Part shown: in pieces, positions 8,132 to 16,317 of the stretch
Layout: each line of letters opens with the position of its first letter
How positions within the stretch are numbered: position 1 is the stretch's first letter
Assembly: GCA_012032475.1 (NCBI GenBank)
Contig: JAAUSY010000024.1
Coordinates: 1-37,694 of the forward strand
DNA from: Chloroflexaceae bacterium
GTDB taxonomy: Bacteria > Chloroflexota > Chloroflexia > Chloroflexales > Chloroflexaceae
Reading direction: 5' to 3'
Length of the DNA: 37,694 bases
Translations under genes and position numbers: made by a program
Notes under the pieces: model-generated
What the model saw: the letters and a program-made list of their open reading frames with translations, nothing else
Database searches by the model: none
What the model was told of the DNA's origin: nothing

Positions 8132-10480
8132 ATGGCCCGACTTGATAAGCGACCTCCCTTCTCCTCCTGGAAGACTCTGCTCTATCTGCTCTTCTTGCTG
8201 TCGGGATTCAGCGGCCTGGTCTACCAGGTTGTGTGGGTACGTCAATTTGGCCTGGTTTTCGGGGTGACGACCTACGCGGTTGGCACGGTGCTCACCGCGT
8301 TCTTTGCGGGCCTTGCCCTGGGAAGCTGGTTGGTTGCCAGGTGGCTCCCTCGCTGGAAGACCGCGCCGCTGCGTCTGTATGGATACCTGGAGATAGGCAT
8401 TGGTCTCTATGCGCTGACCATCCCCCTGTTGCTCGCCAGCCTGAACGGGTTCTATCGGGTCATCTTCCCGATGACTGGCGAATCGTTCTATCTGCTTTCG
8501 CTCATTCGGTTCATCCTCTCGGCCCTGATACTGCTCATACCAACGACCTGCATGGGAGCCAGCCTCCCCCTGGTGGTCGAAAGCCTGTCTGGTCGGGTGT
8601 CCCACGCGGCCCTCAACGTCAGCACGCTCTATGCTATCAATACCCTGGGGGCGGTCGTCGGGGCAGCATTCAGCGGGTTCTATGCCTTCGCTTTCATCGG
8701 GGTGACAGCGACCATGGTCATTGCGGTGGGAGCCAACGTGGTAGCCGGTGCGGGGGCGCTCGTTGCAGCCCGGCATTTCACGACAGCTGCGCCCCCCGCC
8801 CCCTCCACTCCCACCGTCAGCGGCGGTGGTTCGCTAGAACAACCTGCTTCGGTCACCACCGAGGATGAAGATGAGGATACCAGTGCTCCCCAACCCGGAC
8901 GGCTCCTCATTCCCCTGGGGTTGTTCCTCTCCGGCTTTGCGGCCCTGGGCTACGAAGTCGTCTGGACCCGCGTGGTCAGCATGTTCATGGAGCGAACTTT
9001 TGTGGCCTTCACGGCCATTCTGTGCTGCGTCCTGGTGGGCATTGTCATCGGGAGCTGGCTGGTCCGCATCAATGCGCCTCTGATCCGACACCCGGTGCGC
9101 CTGCTGGCCCGGCTAGAAATGGGGGTAGCCTGGCTCAACCTGCTCTCCCCGTTCTATCTTGCCTTCCTCGTCCCGATCCATCACCAGCGGAATGTCACCT
9201 GGCTCCTCCTTGCCATCGTCCTGCTGGTTCCCAACACGCTTCTGGGGGCAACCCTTCCGCTGGCCGTGCAGGTCTATAAGCAATATTTCCACCACCTGGG
9301 GCAGGGGGTGGGCGAGGTCTACGCCGCCAATGTGCTCGGAGGAGTGGTAGGGTCCTTCACCGTGAGCTTTCTGCTGCTCCCATTCATCGGATCGCAACAG
9401 ACCATAGTTTTGCTGGCTGTTCTGAATGCGGGGATTGCGTGGCTCTTCTACCGGGCCGGCCCTGCCCCCAGACGAACGGTGATGGTTGTTGGAACTGGAG
9501 CTACTGCGCTGCTGGCGCTCTTTTTCCTGGTACAGCCCGGATTTCTGTTTACGCACGTCAACCGGGAACTCTACCGCAACCAGGCATTGCTCTTCCAGGA
9601 AGAGGGGCTTGAAGGGGTTGTGATTGTGTCGGAAAAGCCATCCCCTCCCGTTCGCCGTCTCTACCTGAATGGCACCCTTGAGTCCAGCAGCGAGCTAAAC
9701 ATCCTCTCGGCTCACCGCCGCCTGGCCCACCTGCCGCTGCTGCTGCACCCTGACCCCAACGATGTCCTGGTGGTTGGTCTGGGAGCCGGCACAACCAGCG
9801 GAGCTATAACCCGGCACGAGGTGGAAACCATCAAGGTGGTGGAACTGTCCCACGAACTGGTGCGGGCCGCCCCTTTCTTCGCTCGCGAAAACTATGCCGT
9901 TCTGGATGACCCGCGAGTGCAGATTCAGGTCAATGATGGACGAAACTACGTACTACTCACCCATCAGACCTTCGATGTCATTGAGTCCGATGTGATCTTC
10001 CCCTACCGCGCAGGCTCGAACAACCTGTACTCCGCTGACTACTATCGCCTCGTTGCATCGCGGCTCAACCCGAATGGTATCGTCTGTCAATGGTTGCTCA
10101 ACCGGCCTCCGGAAGATGACTACAAGCTCCTGCTGCGGACCTTCGTCCGGGTCTTTCCGAATACCACGCTCTGGGACGAAGGGGCATTTGCCGTTGCCAT
10201 GCCAGATGGCATCACGATAGACGCGGACCTCATACGTCAGCGTTTCGCCGACCCGACCCTGCACGCCGCGCTCCAGGAAAGTGGCTACCCCGATGCCGAT
10301 TCGTTCCTGCGATCATTCGTGATGGGACCGGAGGATATCCAGCAATACGTGGGACCCGGCCCCATCCTGACCGACGACCACCCCTACCTTGAGCATACGC
10401 CGCGTCTTCGACCGGGTGCCATCTATCTTCCCAGGAAGGATATCCGGCCCTTTCTGAAACCCGTTCTCACAACGGAATAG
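8132..10480 (+). CDS. Membrane protein with C-terminal spermidine-synthase-like domain
   Basis: The 782-residue protein joins a large polytopic membrane part (residues about 15-475, with two halves that both start with a GFSGLVYQVVW / GFAALGYEVVW motif) to a spermidine-synthase-like methyltransferase-fold domain (about 500-740). An acidic linker (EDEDED) lies between the two membrane halves near residue 245. The two halves look like an internal duplication. In the soluble domain, DVLVVGLGAGTTSGAI replaces the GGGDG motif, so the Asp that contacts polyamine in true enzymes is lost, while VVELSHELVR, the second Asp (FDVIESD) and LYSADYYRLV are kept. It is therefore unlikely to be a normal aminopropyltransferase. 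The substrate is unknown. The ATG has AGGAAGGAAA upstream. Confidence 0.88.
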   Translation: MARLDKRPPFSSWKTLLYLLFLLSGFSGLVYQVVWVRQFGLVFGVTTYAVGTVLTAFFAGLALGSWLVARWLPRWKTAPLRLYGYLEIGIGLYALTIPLLLASLNGFYRVIFPMTGESFYLLSLIRFILSALILLIPTTCMGASLPLVVESLSGRVSHAALNVSTLYAINTLGAVVGAAFSGFYAFAFIGVTATMVIAVGANVVAGAGALVAARHFTTAAPPAPSTPTVSGGGSLEQPASVTTEDEDEDTSAPQPGRLLIPLGLFLSGFAALGYEVVWTRVVSMFMERTFVAFTAILCCVLVGIVIGSWLVRINAPLIRHPVRLLARLEMGVAWLNLLSPFYLAFLVPIHHQRNVTWLLLAIVLLVPNTLLGATLPLAVQVYKQYFHHLGQGVGEVYAANVLGGVVGSFTVSFLLLPFIGSQQTIVLLAVLNAGIAWLFYRAGPAPRRTVMVVGTGATALLALFFLVQPGFLFTHVNRELYRNQALLFQEEGLEGVVIVSEKPSPPVRRLYLNGTLESSSELNILSAHRRLAHLPLLLHPDPNDVLVVGLGAGTTSGAITRHEVETIKVVELSHELVRAAPFFARENYAVLDDPRVQIQVNDGRNYVLLTHQTFDVIESDVIFPYRAGSNNLYSADYYRLVASRLNPNGIVCQWLLNRPPEDDYKLLLRTFVRVFPNTTLWDEGAFAVAMPDGITIDADLIRQRFADPTLHAALQESGYPDADSFLRSFVMGPEDIQQYVGPGPILTDDHPYLEHTPRLRPGAIYLPRKDIRPFLKPVLTTE

Positions 10481-10511
10481 GGCAGGCCACGTTTCCCAGA
10501 ACCATATCCTG

Positions 10512-10520
10512 TGCTATAAT
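10512..10520 (+). promoter_or_regulatory. Extended -10 promoter of the pseudokinase gene
   Basis: TGC-TATAAT lies about 65 bases before the start, just after the stop codon of the preceding gene, so the pseudokinase and following genes can form their own unit. Confidence 0.5.
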
Positions 10521-10584
10521 CCAGATCAGAGTGGTAGAGCAATCCAGCACAAACCAAAAAACGGAACGAAACAGGCTTTCATGA

Positions 10585-12024
10585 ATGACGCACGAGTCTG
10601 ATACGGGACCTGGGTCCCCCCTGGTGCTTGGTCGCTATCGGGTGCAAGAGCAGGTTGGGGTCGGTCGGCTGACCTCCGTATACCGCGCAACCGATGAGCG
10701 ATTGCAGCGGTATGTGCTGATGCATGTGCTGCGCAAAGACCTGGTAGACCAGGAGCATCTCCGCGAACGGCTGATTGCCGAAATCAGTGTCAGTGCGCAG
10801 CGTTCTCACCCTGCCCTGCTGGAAGTCTTCGACAGCGGTGAAATCAACAACCGCCCATTTATGGTCACAGAATATGTCCAGGGGCGACCCCTCAGCGACC
10901 TGGGGGTGCTGGCGCTCGAAGATGCGCTGCTCTTCACGCGCCAGGTTATCGGGGCCACGACCGCATGCGTGGCACGGAGGCTGCCCCACCCGCCCATCAG
11001 CAGCAAGAACGTCCTGCTCATCGGGGAGGGGCAGGTCAAACTGGTCGAAAACTGGCACCTGCCCCCTGCCGAAGTGGCGCTGGACCTCGCCCACTACCGC
11101 GCCCCCGAACTGACCAGCGGCGAAGCCGCCAACTCGTCCAGCGTGGTCTATTCCCTGGGAATACTGCTCTATGAACTGGTCACCGGAACGCGCCCCGTGA
11201 GCGGCAGCGATGCCCAGATGGTCGCACAGGAACACCAGTATGCCCGTATCCCCCCCCTGTCGCAGGTGCGCCCGCTGCTCTACCTTCCCACGCTGGAAAG
11301 CCTGCTGGCGCGGGCAACGGCTCGCCTGGTCGAGCAGCGCATCCCCGATGTCATCCTCCTTGGCGAGGAGATAGACCTCCTGTGGCGGAACCTGAGCACC
11401 GACACGCAACGCCTGACCATCCCACCCTCCCCTCGCATCGTGCCTGCTTCCTTCCGCCGGGTTTCTCAGGCCACCACTGGTGTGCTGTCCGTTCCCCCGA
11501 TGCCCGACCCGTTCGCGCAGTATGACCCCGAAGCCGCCGGAGCCAGTCCGTGGTCTCCCCCCGCGTCCCACGAACCCATCCCCCAACCATCGCTGCTGCG
11601 AAACTGCATCGGGTGGCTCATCACGATCATCGTCCTGCTTGGGATTGCCTTTGGCAGCTATACCGTTGCGAGCCTCGCCGTCGAACGCGTCTTTGCCATC
11701 AAGATACCGCAACCCAAACTTCCGGACCTGGGGCTTTCCTGGCCGGAGTGGCTGCCCGGCTTCGACGGCGGGGAGGTGCTGATGGTGAACATTAACGAAG
11801 GGCTGAACCTGCGCGACGCCCCCGGTCTCTCCACCAGGGTCATCGCCGTCATCCGCAACGAAGCCAGGGTGCGCCAGATGGAAGACCCGCAGGTGGTGGA
11901 CAACGTCGAGTGGGTGCGGGTCCGCGCCAGGGCCGAAGATGTCCAGTCGGCGGAGGCCGCAATTCAGGGAAAGACGATTGAGGGTTGGATGTCGTTGCGC
12001 TTCCTCAAGCCGGAGCCGGAGTGA
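10585..12024 (+). CDS. Membrane-anchored serine/threonine pseudokinase with outer SH3b domain
   Basis: The 479-residue protein has a PknB-like fold in residues about 12-275: LGRYRVQEQVGVGRLTSVYRA (glycine loop), RSHPALLEVFDSGE, PFMVTEYVQGRPL, YRAPELTSGE and VYSLGILLYELVTG. All three catalytic landmarks are changed: the VAIK lysine position reads VLMHVLR, the HRDxKPxN loop reads PHPPISSKN, and DFG reads ENW. It should not be a working kinase and may act as a binding scaffold. A Pro-rich linker leads to one membrane helix (about 338-365), then an outside domain starting MVNINEGLNLRDAPG, typical of bacterial SH3 (SH3b) cell-wall-binding domains. A second ATG at 10581 is out of frame. The next gene starts 31 bases after its end. 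Confidence 0.9.
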   Translation: MTHESDTGPGSPLVLGRYRVQEQVGVGRLTSVYRATDERLQRYVLMHVLRKDLVDQEHLRERLIAEISVSAQRSHPALLEVFDSGEINNRPFMVTEYVQGRPLSDLGVLALEDALLFTRQVIGATTACVARRLPHPPISSKNVLLIGEGQVKLVENWHLPPAEVALDLAHYRAPELTSGEAANSSSVVYSLGILLYELVTGTRPVSGSDAQMVAQEHQYARIPPLSQVRPLLYLPTLESLLARATARLVEQRIPDVILLGEEIDLLWRNLSTDTQRLTIPPSPRIVPASFRRVSQATTGVLSVPPMPDPFAQYDPEAAGASPWSPPASHEPIPQPSLLRNCIGWLITIIVLLGIAFGSYTVASLAVERVFAIKIPQPKLPDLGLSWPEWLPGFDGGEVLMVNINEGLNLRDAPGLSTRVIAVIRNEARVRQMEDPQVVDNVEWVRVRARAEDVQSAEAAIQGKTIEGWMSLRFLKPEPE

Positions 12025-12054
12025 TGCCAGCCATGCAGAGAACAGACATGCCTT

Positions 12055-12816
12055 ATGGACATTGAAATTCCTTCTGAACTTATCAGGCGGCTCCAGAAAG
12101 CGGAGCATGTGGTGGTTCTCACGGGGGCCGGGGTATCGGCAGAGAGTGGCATCCCCACCTTCCAAGAAGCTCGGACGGGAGTCTGGGCCGCCTACGACCC
12201 GGCAGAACTGGCAACCCCCCAGGCATTTCTGCGCAACCCCCGCCTGGTGTGGGACTGGTATGCCGAGCGGCGGCAGGAGATGGAGGCGGCCCAACCCGGC
12301 CCCTCCCACTACGCCCTGGTGGACCTGGAGCAGGGCATCCCCCACTTTCTGCTCATCACCCAGAATATTGATGGTCTCCACTGGCGCGCCGGGAGCCGGG
12401 AACTGCTCGAACTCCACGGCAATATCGGGCGCTGCCGCTGCTTCGATTGTGGAACCTACGCCTTCGGGTGGGATGAAGAAGGGGCCAAGCCGCCTTCCTG
12501 CGCCCATTGTGGTGGTCTGCTGCGTCCCGATGTCGTCTGGTTTGGCGAAGGGTTGCCCGGACAGCAGCTTCGGGCCGCCTATCGCGCAACGGAGCAAGCC
12601 CACCTCTTCTTCTCGGTGGGGACCTCGGCAGGGGTGCAGCCTGCGGCATCGCTGCCCCTGATCGCCAGACGGAGTGGGGCGTATGTCGTTGAGATCAACC
12701 CCCACGAAACCGCGCTCTCGCTGATGGCCGACTGCTGGCTCCGGGCAACTCCGGGCGCAGTCCTGCCCGTTCTGGCACGGTGGGTCATGCCTCAGACCGA
12801 GGAGGAAGACGCATGA
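12055..12816 (+). CDS. cobB: Sir2 family NAD-dependent protein deacylase (sirtuin)
   Basis: The 253-residue protein has all the sirtuin landmarks: VLTGAGVSAESGIPTFQ near residue 22, TQNIDGLHWRAG near 102, the catalytic His in LELHGN near 118, two Cys-x2-Cys zinc pairs (CRCFDC with CAHC), PDVVWFGE near 160 and SVGTSAGVQPAA near 184. A Tyr and Arg in WYAERR match the class III (SIRT5/CobB-like) pair that favours succinyl or malonyl groups, so it may remove acyl groups other than acetyl. Its last four bases overlap the start of a GNAT acetyltransferase, which suggests coupled translation of an acylating and a deacylating enzyme. No strong ribosome site is seen; the start fits the family N-terminus. 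Confidence 0.95.
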   Translation: MDIEIPSELIRRLQKAEHVVVLTGAGVSAESGIPTFQEARTGVWAAYDPAELATPQAFLRNPRLVWDWYAERRQEMEAAQPGPSHYALVDLEQGIPHFLLITQNIDGLHWRAGSRELLELHGNIGRCRCFDCGTYAFGWDEEGAKPPSCAHCGGLLRPDVVWFGEGLPGQQLRAAYRATEQAHLFFSVGTSAGVQPAASLPLIARRSGAYVVEINPHETALSLMADCWLRATPGAVLPVLARWVMPQTEEEDA

Positions 12817-13493
12817 GACGTTCTGCATCGGCGCAACCGGCCCATGGGGATATCTTCGGTCCCCGCGTGGCGCTTCGCCCCTGGAAGGGCGAGGATGAAC
12901 GCGCCTGCCGGATGTGGGCGACCTACCCGGACCCCTTCAGCAAGCTCTGGAACCTCCCACGCTCCCGCAGCCTGTATGAGGAATTCTTTACCTTCTTCTC
13001 CGGTTCCTCTGGCACCCGGCGGTCCTGGGCCATCGAAAACCAGGCCGGGCAACTCATCGGGCGGCTCTCGCTGCGCGAGATAGACCCCTGGAAACAACGC
13101 GCCCGCCTGGGTATCTCGCTCGGAGCAGACTATGTCGGCCAGGGGTTGGGCACCGAGGCGCTAGCACTGTTTCTCGACCATTTCTTCGGAGTGCTTGAGT
13201 TCACCACGATGGCGCTCGACGTGGCCGCTTGCAATGGCCGGGCCGTGCGGTGCTACGAGCGGCTGGGGTTTCGCCACATCAGGCAGGAATGGCGCAAGGC
13301 AGGCCACGCCCCCTGCCTGCAACTGCTGCAAGAACCGGCCTACCACCACCTGCTCCCCTTTTTCCGCAACCAGGCGGGGACCATCTGGGTCCAATTTCTG
13401 GAAATGGAATTGCAAAAAAGCTGGTGGGTCAGGCTCATGCCTGGCCGGGAAGGGAGGACGGTGGAATGTCACGCTATCCAGGCCCGGATCTAA
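12813..13493 (+). CDS. GNAT family N-acetyltransferase
   Basis: The 226-residue protein shows the GNAT core: VALRPWKGEDERA (RimJ/RimL-like start), GQLIGRLSLREID, RARLGISLGADYVGQGLGTEAL with the acetyl-CoA loop (Q/R-x-x-G-x-G/A) and LDVAACNGRAVRCYERLGFRH. It resembles RimJ/RimL type enzymes that acetylate protein N-termini or small molecules. The ATG overlaps the sirtuin stop (ATGA) and has GAGGAGGAAG upstream, so a longer frame starting at 12780 is not used. The C-terminal 60 residues after the core are unusual for the family. The substrate is unknown. Confidence 0.9.
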   Translation: MRRSASAQPAHGDIFGPRVALRPWKGEDERACRMWATYPDPFSKLWNLPRSRSLYEEFFTFFSGSSGTRRSWAIENQAGQLIGRLSLREIDPWKQRARLGISLGADYVGQGLGTEALALFLDHFFGVLEFTTMALDVAACNGRAVRCYERLGFRHIRQEWRKAGHAPCLQLLQEPAYHHLLPFFRNQAGTIWVQFLEMELQKSWWVRLMPGREGRTVECHAIQARI

Positions 13494-13562
13494 CTCCCAT
13501 ATCACGACCTATTGTTCTATCGTTCAAGCCACCATTGGTCTCAAGAAAGGGAACACGCGACC

Positions 13563-14138
13563 ATGTCTCTGATTGCTGGTAATCTTGGCATTATGCAGCG
13601 CCTCCTTGACGAACATACCATCACCTGGGGTATCTATGGCAATGCGGCCTCCCACCTGTATGGCAACCGGCTGCCCATCAGAACCATAGATATTCTGGTC
13701 CCCCCCGCCACGCTCAGAACGGTGGTGCAGGTGATGCAAAGCGCCAAACGAGTGGGACAGTTTGACGGGCGGCGTATTATGTGGAGCGGCATCAATCTCT
13801 ACGACGACCTGAGCGTCCGCGGCGACGGGGCATTCTACCCCTTCAAGATGGATACCATGATGATTGGACGGCTCCAACGCCGGCAACTGCTGGGGTCGCG
13901 GGTGTCGTTCCTGTCGCCCGAAGATGTCCTCATTCAGATGATGCTGCTGCCCCCTCCGGCGGCGCAGAAGAGCCATACCTACGAGGAGATGGCCGCCATT
14001 GCTCAGCGCCACCTGCTCGACCTGACCTATGTCCGGCAGCGGTTGAGCCTGTGCCAGGCGCTGACTCTCCTCTCCTGGTATGAAACGGCGTCTTCGGACG
14101 AGCAGAAAATCCCTCCTCCCGCCTTCTTTCAGCCCTGA
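13563..14138 (+). CDS. Nucleotidyltransferase-like protein of unknown function
   Basis: The 191-residue product has a pattern weakly like minimal nucleotidyltransferases: WGIYGNAASHLYGNRLPIRTIDILVP near residue 22 resembles the G-x-A-x3-L-Y-G-x-R-x-T-x-D-I-D segment of antitoxin-like NTases. Only one of the two Asp residues of the DxD active site is seen (TIDILV), so activity is doubtful. The rest includes FKMDTMMIG and VSFLSPEDVLIQMMLLP, also NTase-like. The ATG at 13563 is preferred, with AAAGGGA upstream; a start at 13512 would add 17 poorly supported residues. It stands alone with no clear toxin partner next to it. Confidence 0.5.
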   Translation: MSLIAGNLGIMQRLLDEHTITWGIYGNAASHLYGNRLPIRTIDILVPPATLRTVVQVMQSAKRVGQFDGRRIMWSGINLYDDLSVRGDGAFYPFKMDTMMIGRLQRRQLLGSRVSFLSPEDVLIQMMLLPPPAAQKSHTYEEMAAIAQRHLLDLTYVRQRLSLCQALTLLSWYETASSDEQKIPPPAFFQP

Positions 14139-14160
14139 AACAAGAAGCCAGCGGCAAAGA

Positions 14161-14192
14161 GAAGCCCCCGCGGGTTCGGAACCTGCGGGGGG
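14161..14192 (-). terminator. Hairpin, possible terminator for the small minus-strand gene
   Basis: A 12-bp near-perfect stem (14165-14176 with 14180-14191, one G-T pair) is followed on the minus strand by TTCTCTTT. It lies between the converging nucleotidyltransferase-like gene and the small membrane protein gene. The U tract is only moderate. Confidence 0.45.
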
Positions 14193-14228
14193 GCGGGAGG
14201 CGCAGCGCACGTTATCATATCCGTTCCA

Positions 14229-14399
14229 TTACAGCAACATCCGAAAAAGGTTCGAAATATACAATACCACCATTGAAACCCCAAAAAACATGCTCCACCC
14301 CACATCCATTCCGATGGCCCCGCTCACAATCCACCCGACCGTTGTTGCCAGCAAACACAACAACCAGAACTGCCATCCGGGAATAATTTGCTCTTGCAT
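14229..14399 (-). CDS. Small membrane protein, 56 residues
   Basis: Reading the reverse complement gives a 56-residue frame that begins MQEQIIPGWQFWLLCLLATT and ends YISNLFRMLL. It holds two hydrophobic stretches (about residues 10-25 and 30-48, joined by a Gly-rich turn with an Asp) and so is probably a two-helix membrane protein. The ATG at 14397-14399 has a strong AAGGAGAG site about 8 bases upstream, and the TAA is at 14229-14231. Base content is more AT-rich than the neighbours, which could mean transfer or a regulatory zone. I do not recognise the family. The repeats listed upstream could control it. Confidence 0.65.
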   Translation of the reverse strand: MQEQIIPGWQFWLLCLLATTVGWIVSGAIGMDVGWSMFFGVSMVVLYISNLFRMLL

Positions 14400-14504
14400 T
14401 GTTTCGCTCTCCTTTTTTATTCTTTCTAAATATTTTCCGCTACTTCAATTTCAATGGTTCAGCCAGCCACCCGACTGCTTTTTGCTATTTTTCTCTGACC
14501 GATG

Positions 14505-14535
14505 ACTGAATACCACCGTTTTCCTGATATTCAGT
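14505..14535. promoter_or_regulatory. Inverted repeat ACTGAATA/TATTCAGT, operator-like
   Basis: A perfect 8-bp inverted repeat (14505-14512 and 14528-14535) has a 15-base spacer, so the half-sites lie about two DNA turns apart, in the AT-rich stretch before the small membrane protein gene. Confidence 0.4.
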
Positions 14536-14571
14536 ATACGGAAAAAAGCTGAAAACCAAATGATTTTGGAC

Positions 14572-14585
14572 TGAGCCATGGCTCA
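14572..14585. promoter_or_regulatory. Perfect 14-bp palindrome TGAGCCATGGCTCA
   Basis: The 14-bp sequence is fully self-complementary and is followed at once by a related half (CATGGTTCA). It lies between the small membrane protein gene and pcm, so it could be an operator for either. The stretch 14600-14747 holds nothing else I can recognise. Confidence 0.4.
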
Positions 14586-14747
14586 AGCATGGTTCAGCCC
14601 CCATGATGTAGCCGGGTGATACGTTTCGCCCTGGTGCCCGCCCGCCTCCCCGCACCAGCGGCGACCCTATTCACCATCCGGGCCCGCAGGCATCCAAAGG
14701 CGGGTGGTCCTGCTACGCCAGAGACGCAGGCAGGGACGCACACAGGA

Positions 14748-14777
14748 TTGATAGGCAGGACGGTTTGATGGTATAAT
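14748..14777 (+). promoter_or_regulatory. Promoter of pcm
   Basis: TTGATA (14748-14753), an 18-base spacer and TGG-TATAAT (14772-14777) form a near-consensus sigma-70 promoter about 82 bases before the pcm start. Confidence 0.75.
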
Positions 14778-14859
14778 GGGGGAGCAGGGAGCCGTCCGAC
14801 CAGAATGTATCAGGGCAGGATAGTTCGGAACCATATCCGATGGGAGGGGGTGTCTGCGG

Positions 14860-15501
14860 ATGGAGCACCAGCGCCAGCGTATGGTCCAGACGCAGCTAGA
14901 GAAGCGTGGCATTCGCAATCACGCCGTGCTCCAGGCAATGGGGGCCGTCCCCCGGCACCAGTTTGTTCCAGAGGAGTTGCAAGCACACTCCTACGAAGAC
15001 CGGGCGCTCCCACTGGCCGAAGGCCAGACGATATCGCAGCCATTTATTGTGGCGCTCATGGCTGAGGCGCTGATGCTCCACGGAACCGAGCGTGTCCTCG
15101 AAATCGGCACTGGCTCCGGCTATTCCGCGGCGGTGCTCAGCCTGCTGGCTGCCGAGGTCTACACCATCGAGCGGTTAGAGAAATTGGCCCGGGCGTCTGA
15201 GGAGCGGTTGGCCGCACTTGGGTTTTCCAATGTGCATGTGGTCGTGAGGGATGGCACCGGCGGATTGCCTGAGCACGCGCCCTATGACGCCATTTGCGTC
15301 ACGGCAGCTTCGCCGTGGGTCCCGCTCCCCCTGCGGCAACAACTGGCCGAAGGGGGCCGGCTGGTCATTCCGGTTGGTGGCCGCAGCGAACAAATTTTGC
15401 TCCGTCTCACCAGGCGTAACGATGCCATTGTGACCGAGCGGTTCGGGGGGGTGCGGTTTGTTCCCCTGCTCGGCGAACACGCCTGGAAGTATGACGCCTG
15501 A
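14860..15501 (+). CDS. pcm: Protein-L-isoaspartate O-methyltransferase
   Basis: The 213-residue enzyme methylates L-isoaspartyl sites in damaged proteins with SAM, allowing repair. The N-terminal RQRMVQTQLEKRGIRNHAVL, the PRHQFVP segment, the active-site LPLAEGQTISQP and the SAM-binding motif VLEIGTGSGYSAAVLS near residue 80 are all diagnostic. The end RFVPLLGEHAW also fits. It is monocistronic or leads into the frameshifted metalloprotease gene 86 bases later. GGGAGGGGG lies just upstream of the ATG. Its product S-adenosylhomocysteine is the substrate of the AhcY encoded earlier in this window. Confidence 0.97.
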   Translation: MEHQRQRMVQTQLEKRGIRNHAVLQAMGAVPRHQFVPEELQAHSYEDRALPLAEGQTISQPFIVALMAEALMLHGTERVLEIGTGSGYSAAVLSLLAAEVYTIERLEKLARASEERLAALGFSNVHVVVRDGTGGLPEHAPYDAICVTAASPWVPLPLRQQLAEGGRLVIPVGGRSEQILLRLTRRNDAIVTERFGGVRFVPLLGEHAWKYDA

Positions 15502-15587
15502 CTCCAGCGGCGGGCAGTGAGTGACGAGGAGCGAGCGGTGCGGTGAGTGGCGGGCGACGAGCCGCCAGGAGCAGACAGGAGGCAACA

Positions 15588-16237
15588 GTGCAAACGATTT
15601 TTCCACCGCGGGGGAGCGGTGCTTTTCCGCAGGGAGCCAACGAAACCCAGGAGTTGCTCAAGGCATGGGCTGCAACCTCGCTGGCCTACGCCATTTCTCT
15701 GGTGCATGGGCGGCTTCGCTGGGATCTTCTGACGTTCTTCCTGATAGCCGCGCTGACCTGCGGCATCGGGTTTGTGCTCCACGAACTGGCCCACCGCCTG
15801 CTGGCCCGGCATTACGACGCCGAAGCCCACTTTGCCGCCCACAACGAGTGGCTTATCATTCCATTCTCGTCGCGTTTACGGGGTTCTTCCTTGCGGCTCC
15901 CGGCGCGGTGTGGCACCGCGGCAATGTGACGCGGCAGCAAAGCGGCCTGATTGCGCTGGCGGGGCCGCTGAGCAACCTGGTGCTGGCGCTGGGGTTTCTG
16001 GGGTTGTTCCCCCTGGTGCAGGGGGTCCCCTTCCTGGCGCTGACGTGCCGCATCGGCTATGGCATCAACGCCTGGCTTGGTCTGTTCAATATGATACCGC
16101 TTGGTCCGCTCGACGGAGCCAAAGTGATAGCCTGGGAACAACGGTTGGTGGTGGGCGACCGGACCTACTCCGTTCCCCTGGTTTTTGGTCTCACCCTTGC
16201 GGTGGCGCTCGTTCTGGTCTTCATCGTCCCGTTCTAA
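15588..16237 (+). CDS. M50 / site-2 protease family metallopeptidase, frameshifted
   Basis: Two overlapping frames together give one membrane zinc protease. The first (from 15588) holds FFLIAALTCGIGFVLHELAHRLLARHY, seen here with its zinc motif HELAH; it then runs out of register after HNEWLI near 15855-15870. The second (to 16237) carries on with ILVAFTGFFLAAPGAVW, LIALAGPLSNLVLALGF and NMIPLGPLDGAKV, whose Asp is the third zinc ligand. Joining needs one extra base, for example an extra T or C around 15863-15869. The GTG at 15588 is chosen because AGGAGG lies 5 bases upstream. The family cuts substrates within the membrane; the target here is unknown. It could be a sequencing error or a decayed gene. 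Confidence 0.85.
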
Positions 16238-16317
16238 ACGAACGAAGAAAACCAGAACGAAAACCCATTGAGAACCACCCACTGAATTGAAGTGAAGATA
16301 CAGAGAGGATGAGAACG

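Larger units (their letters stand above)
14454..14599. repeat. Two copies of direct repeat ATGGTTCAGCC
   Basis: The same 11 bases occur at 14454-14464 and 14589-14599, upstream of the small membrane protein gene. A third, partial copy (ATGGCTCA) is inside the palindrome at 14572-14585. They could be binding sites for one regulator. Confidence 0.45.

Noticed and set aside
10579-12828. A 749-residue minus-strand open frame opposite the pseudokinase and sirtuin genes
   Set aside because: It has no recognisable domain; long antisense frames are expected in GC-rich codon usage, and the plus strand holds clear protein families.
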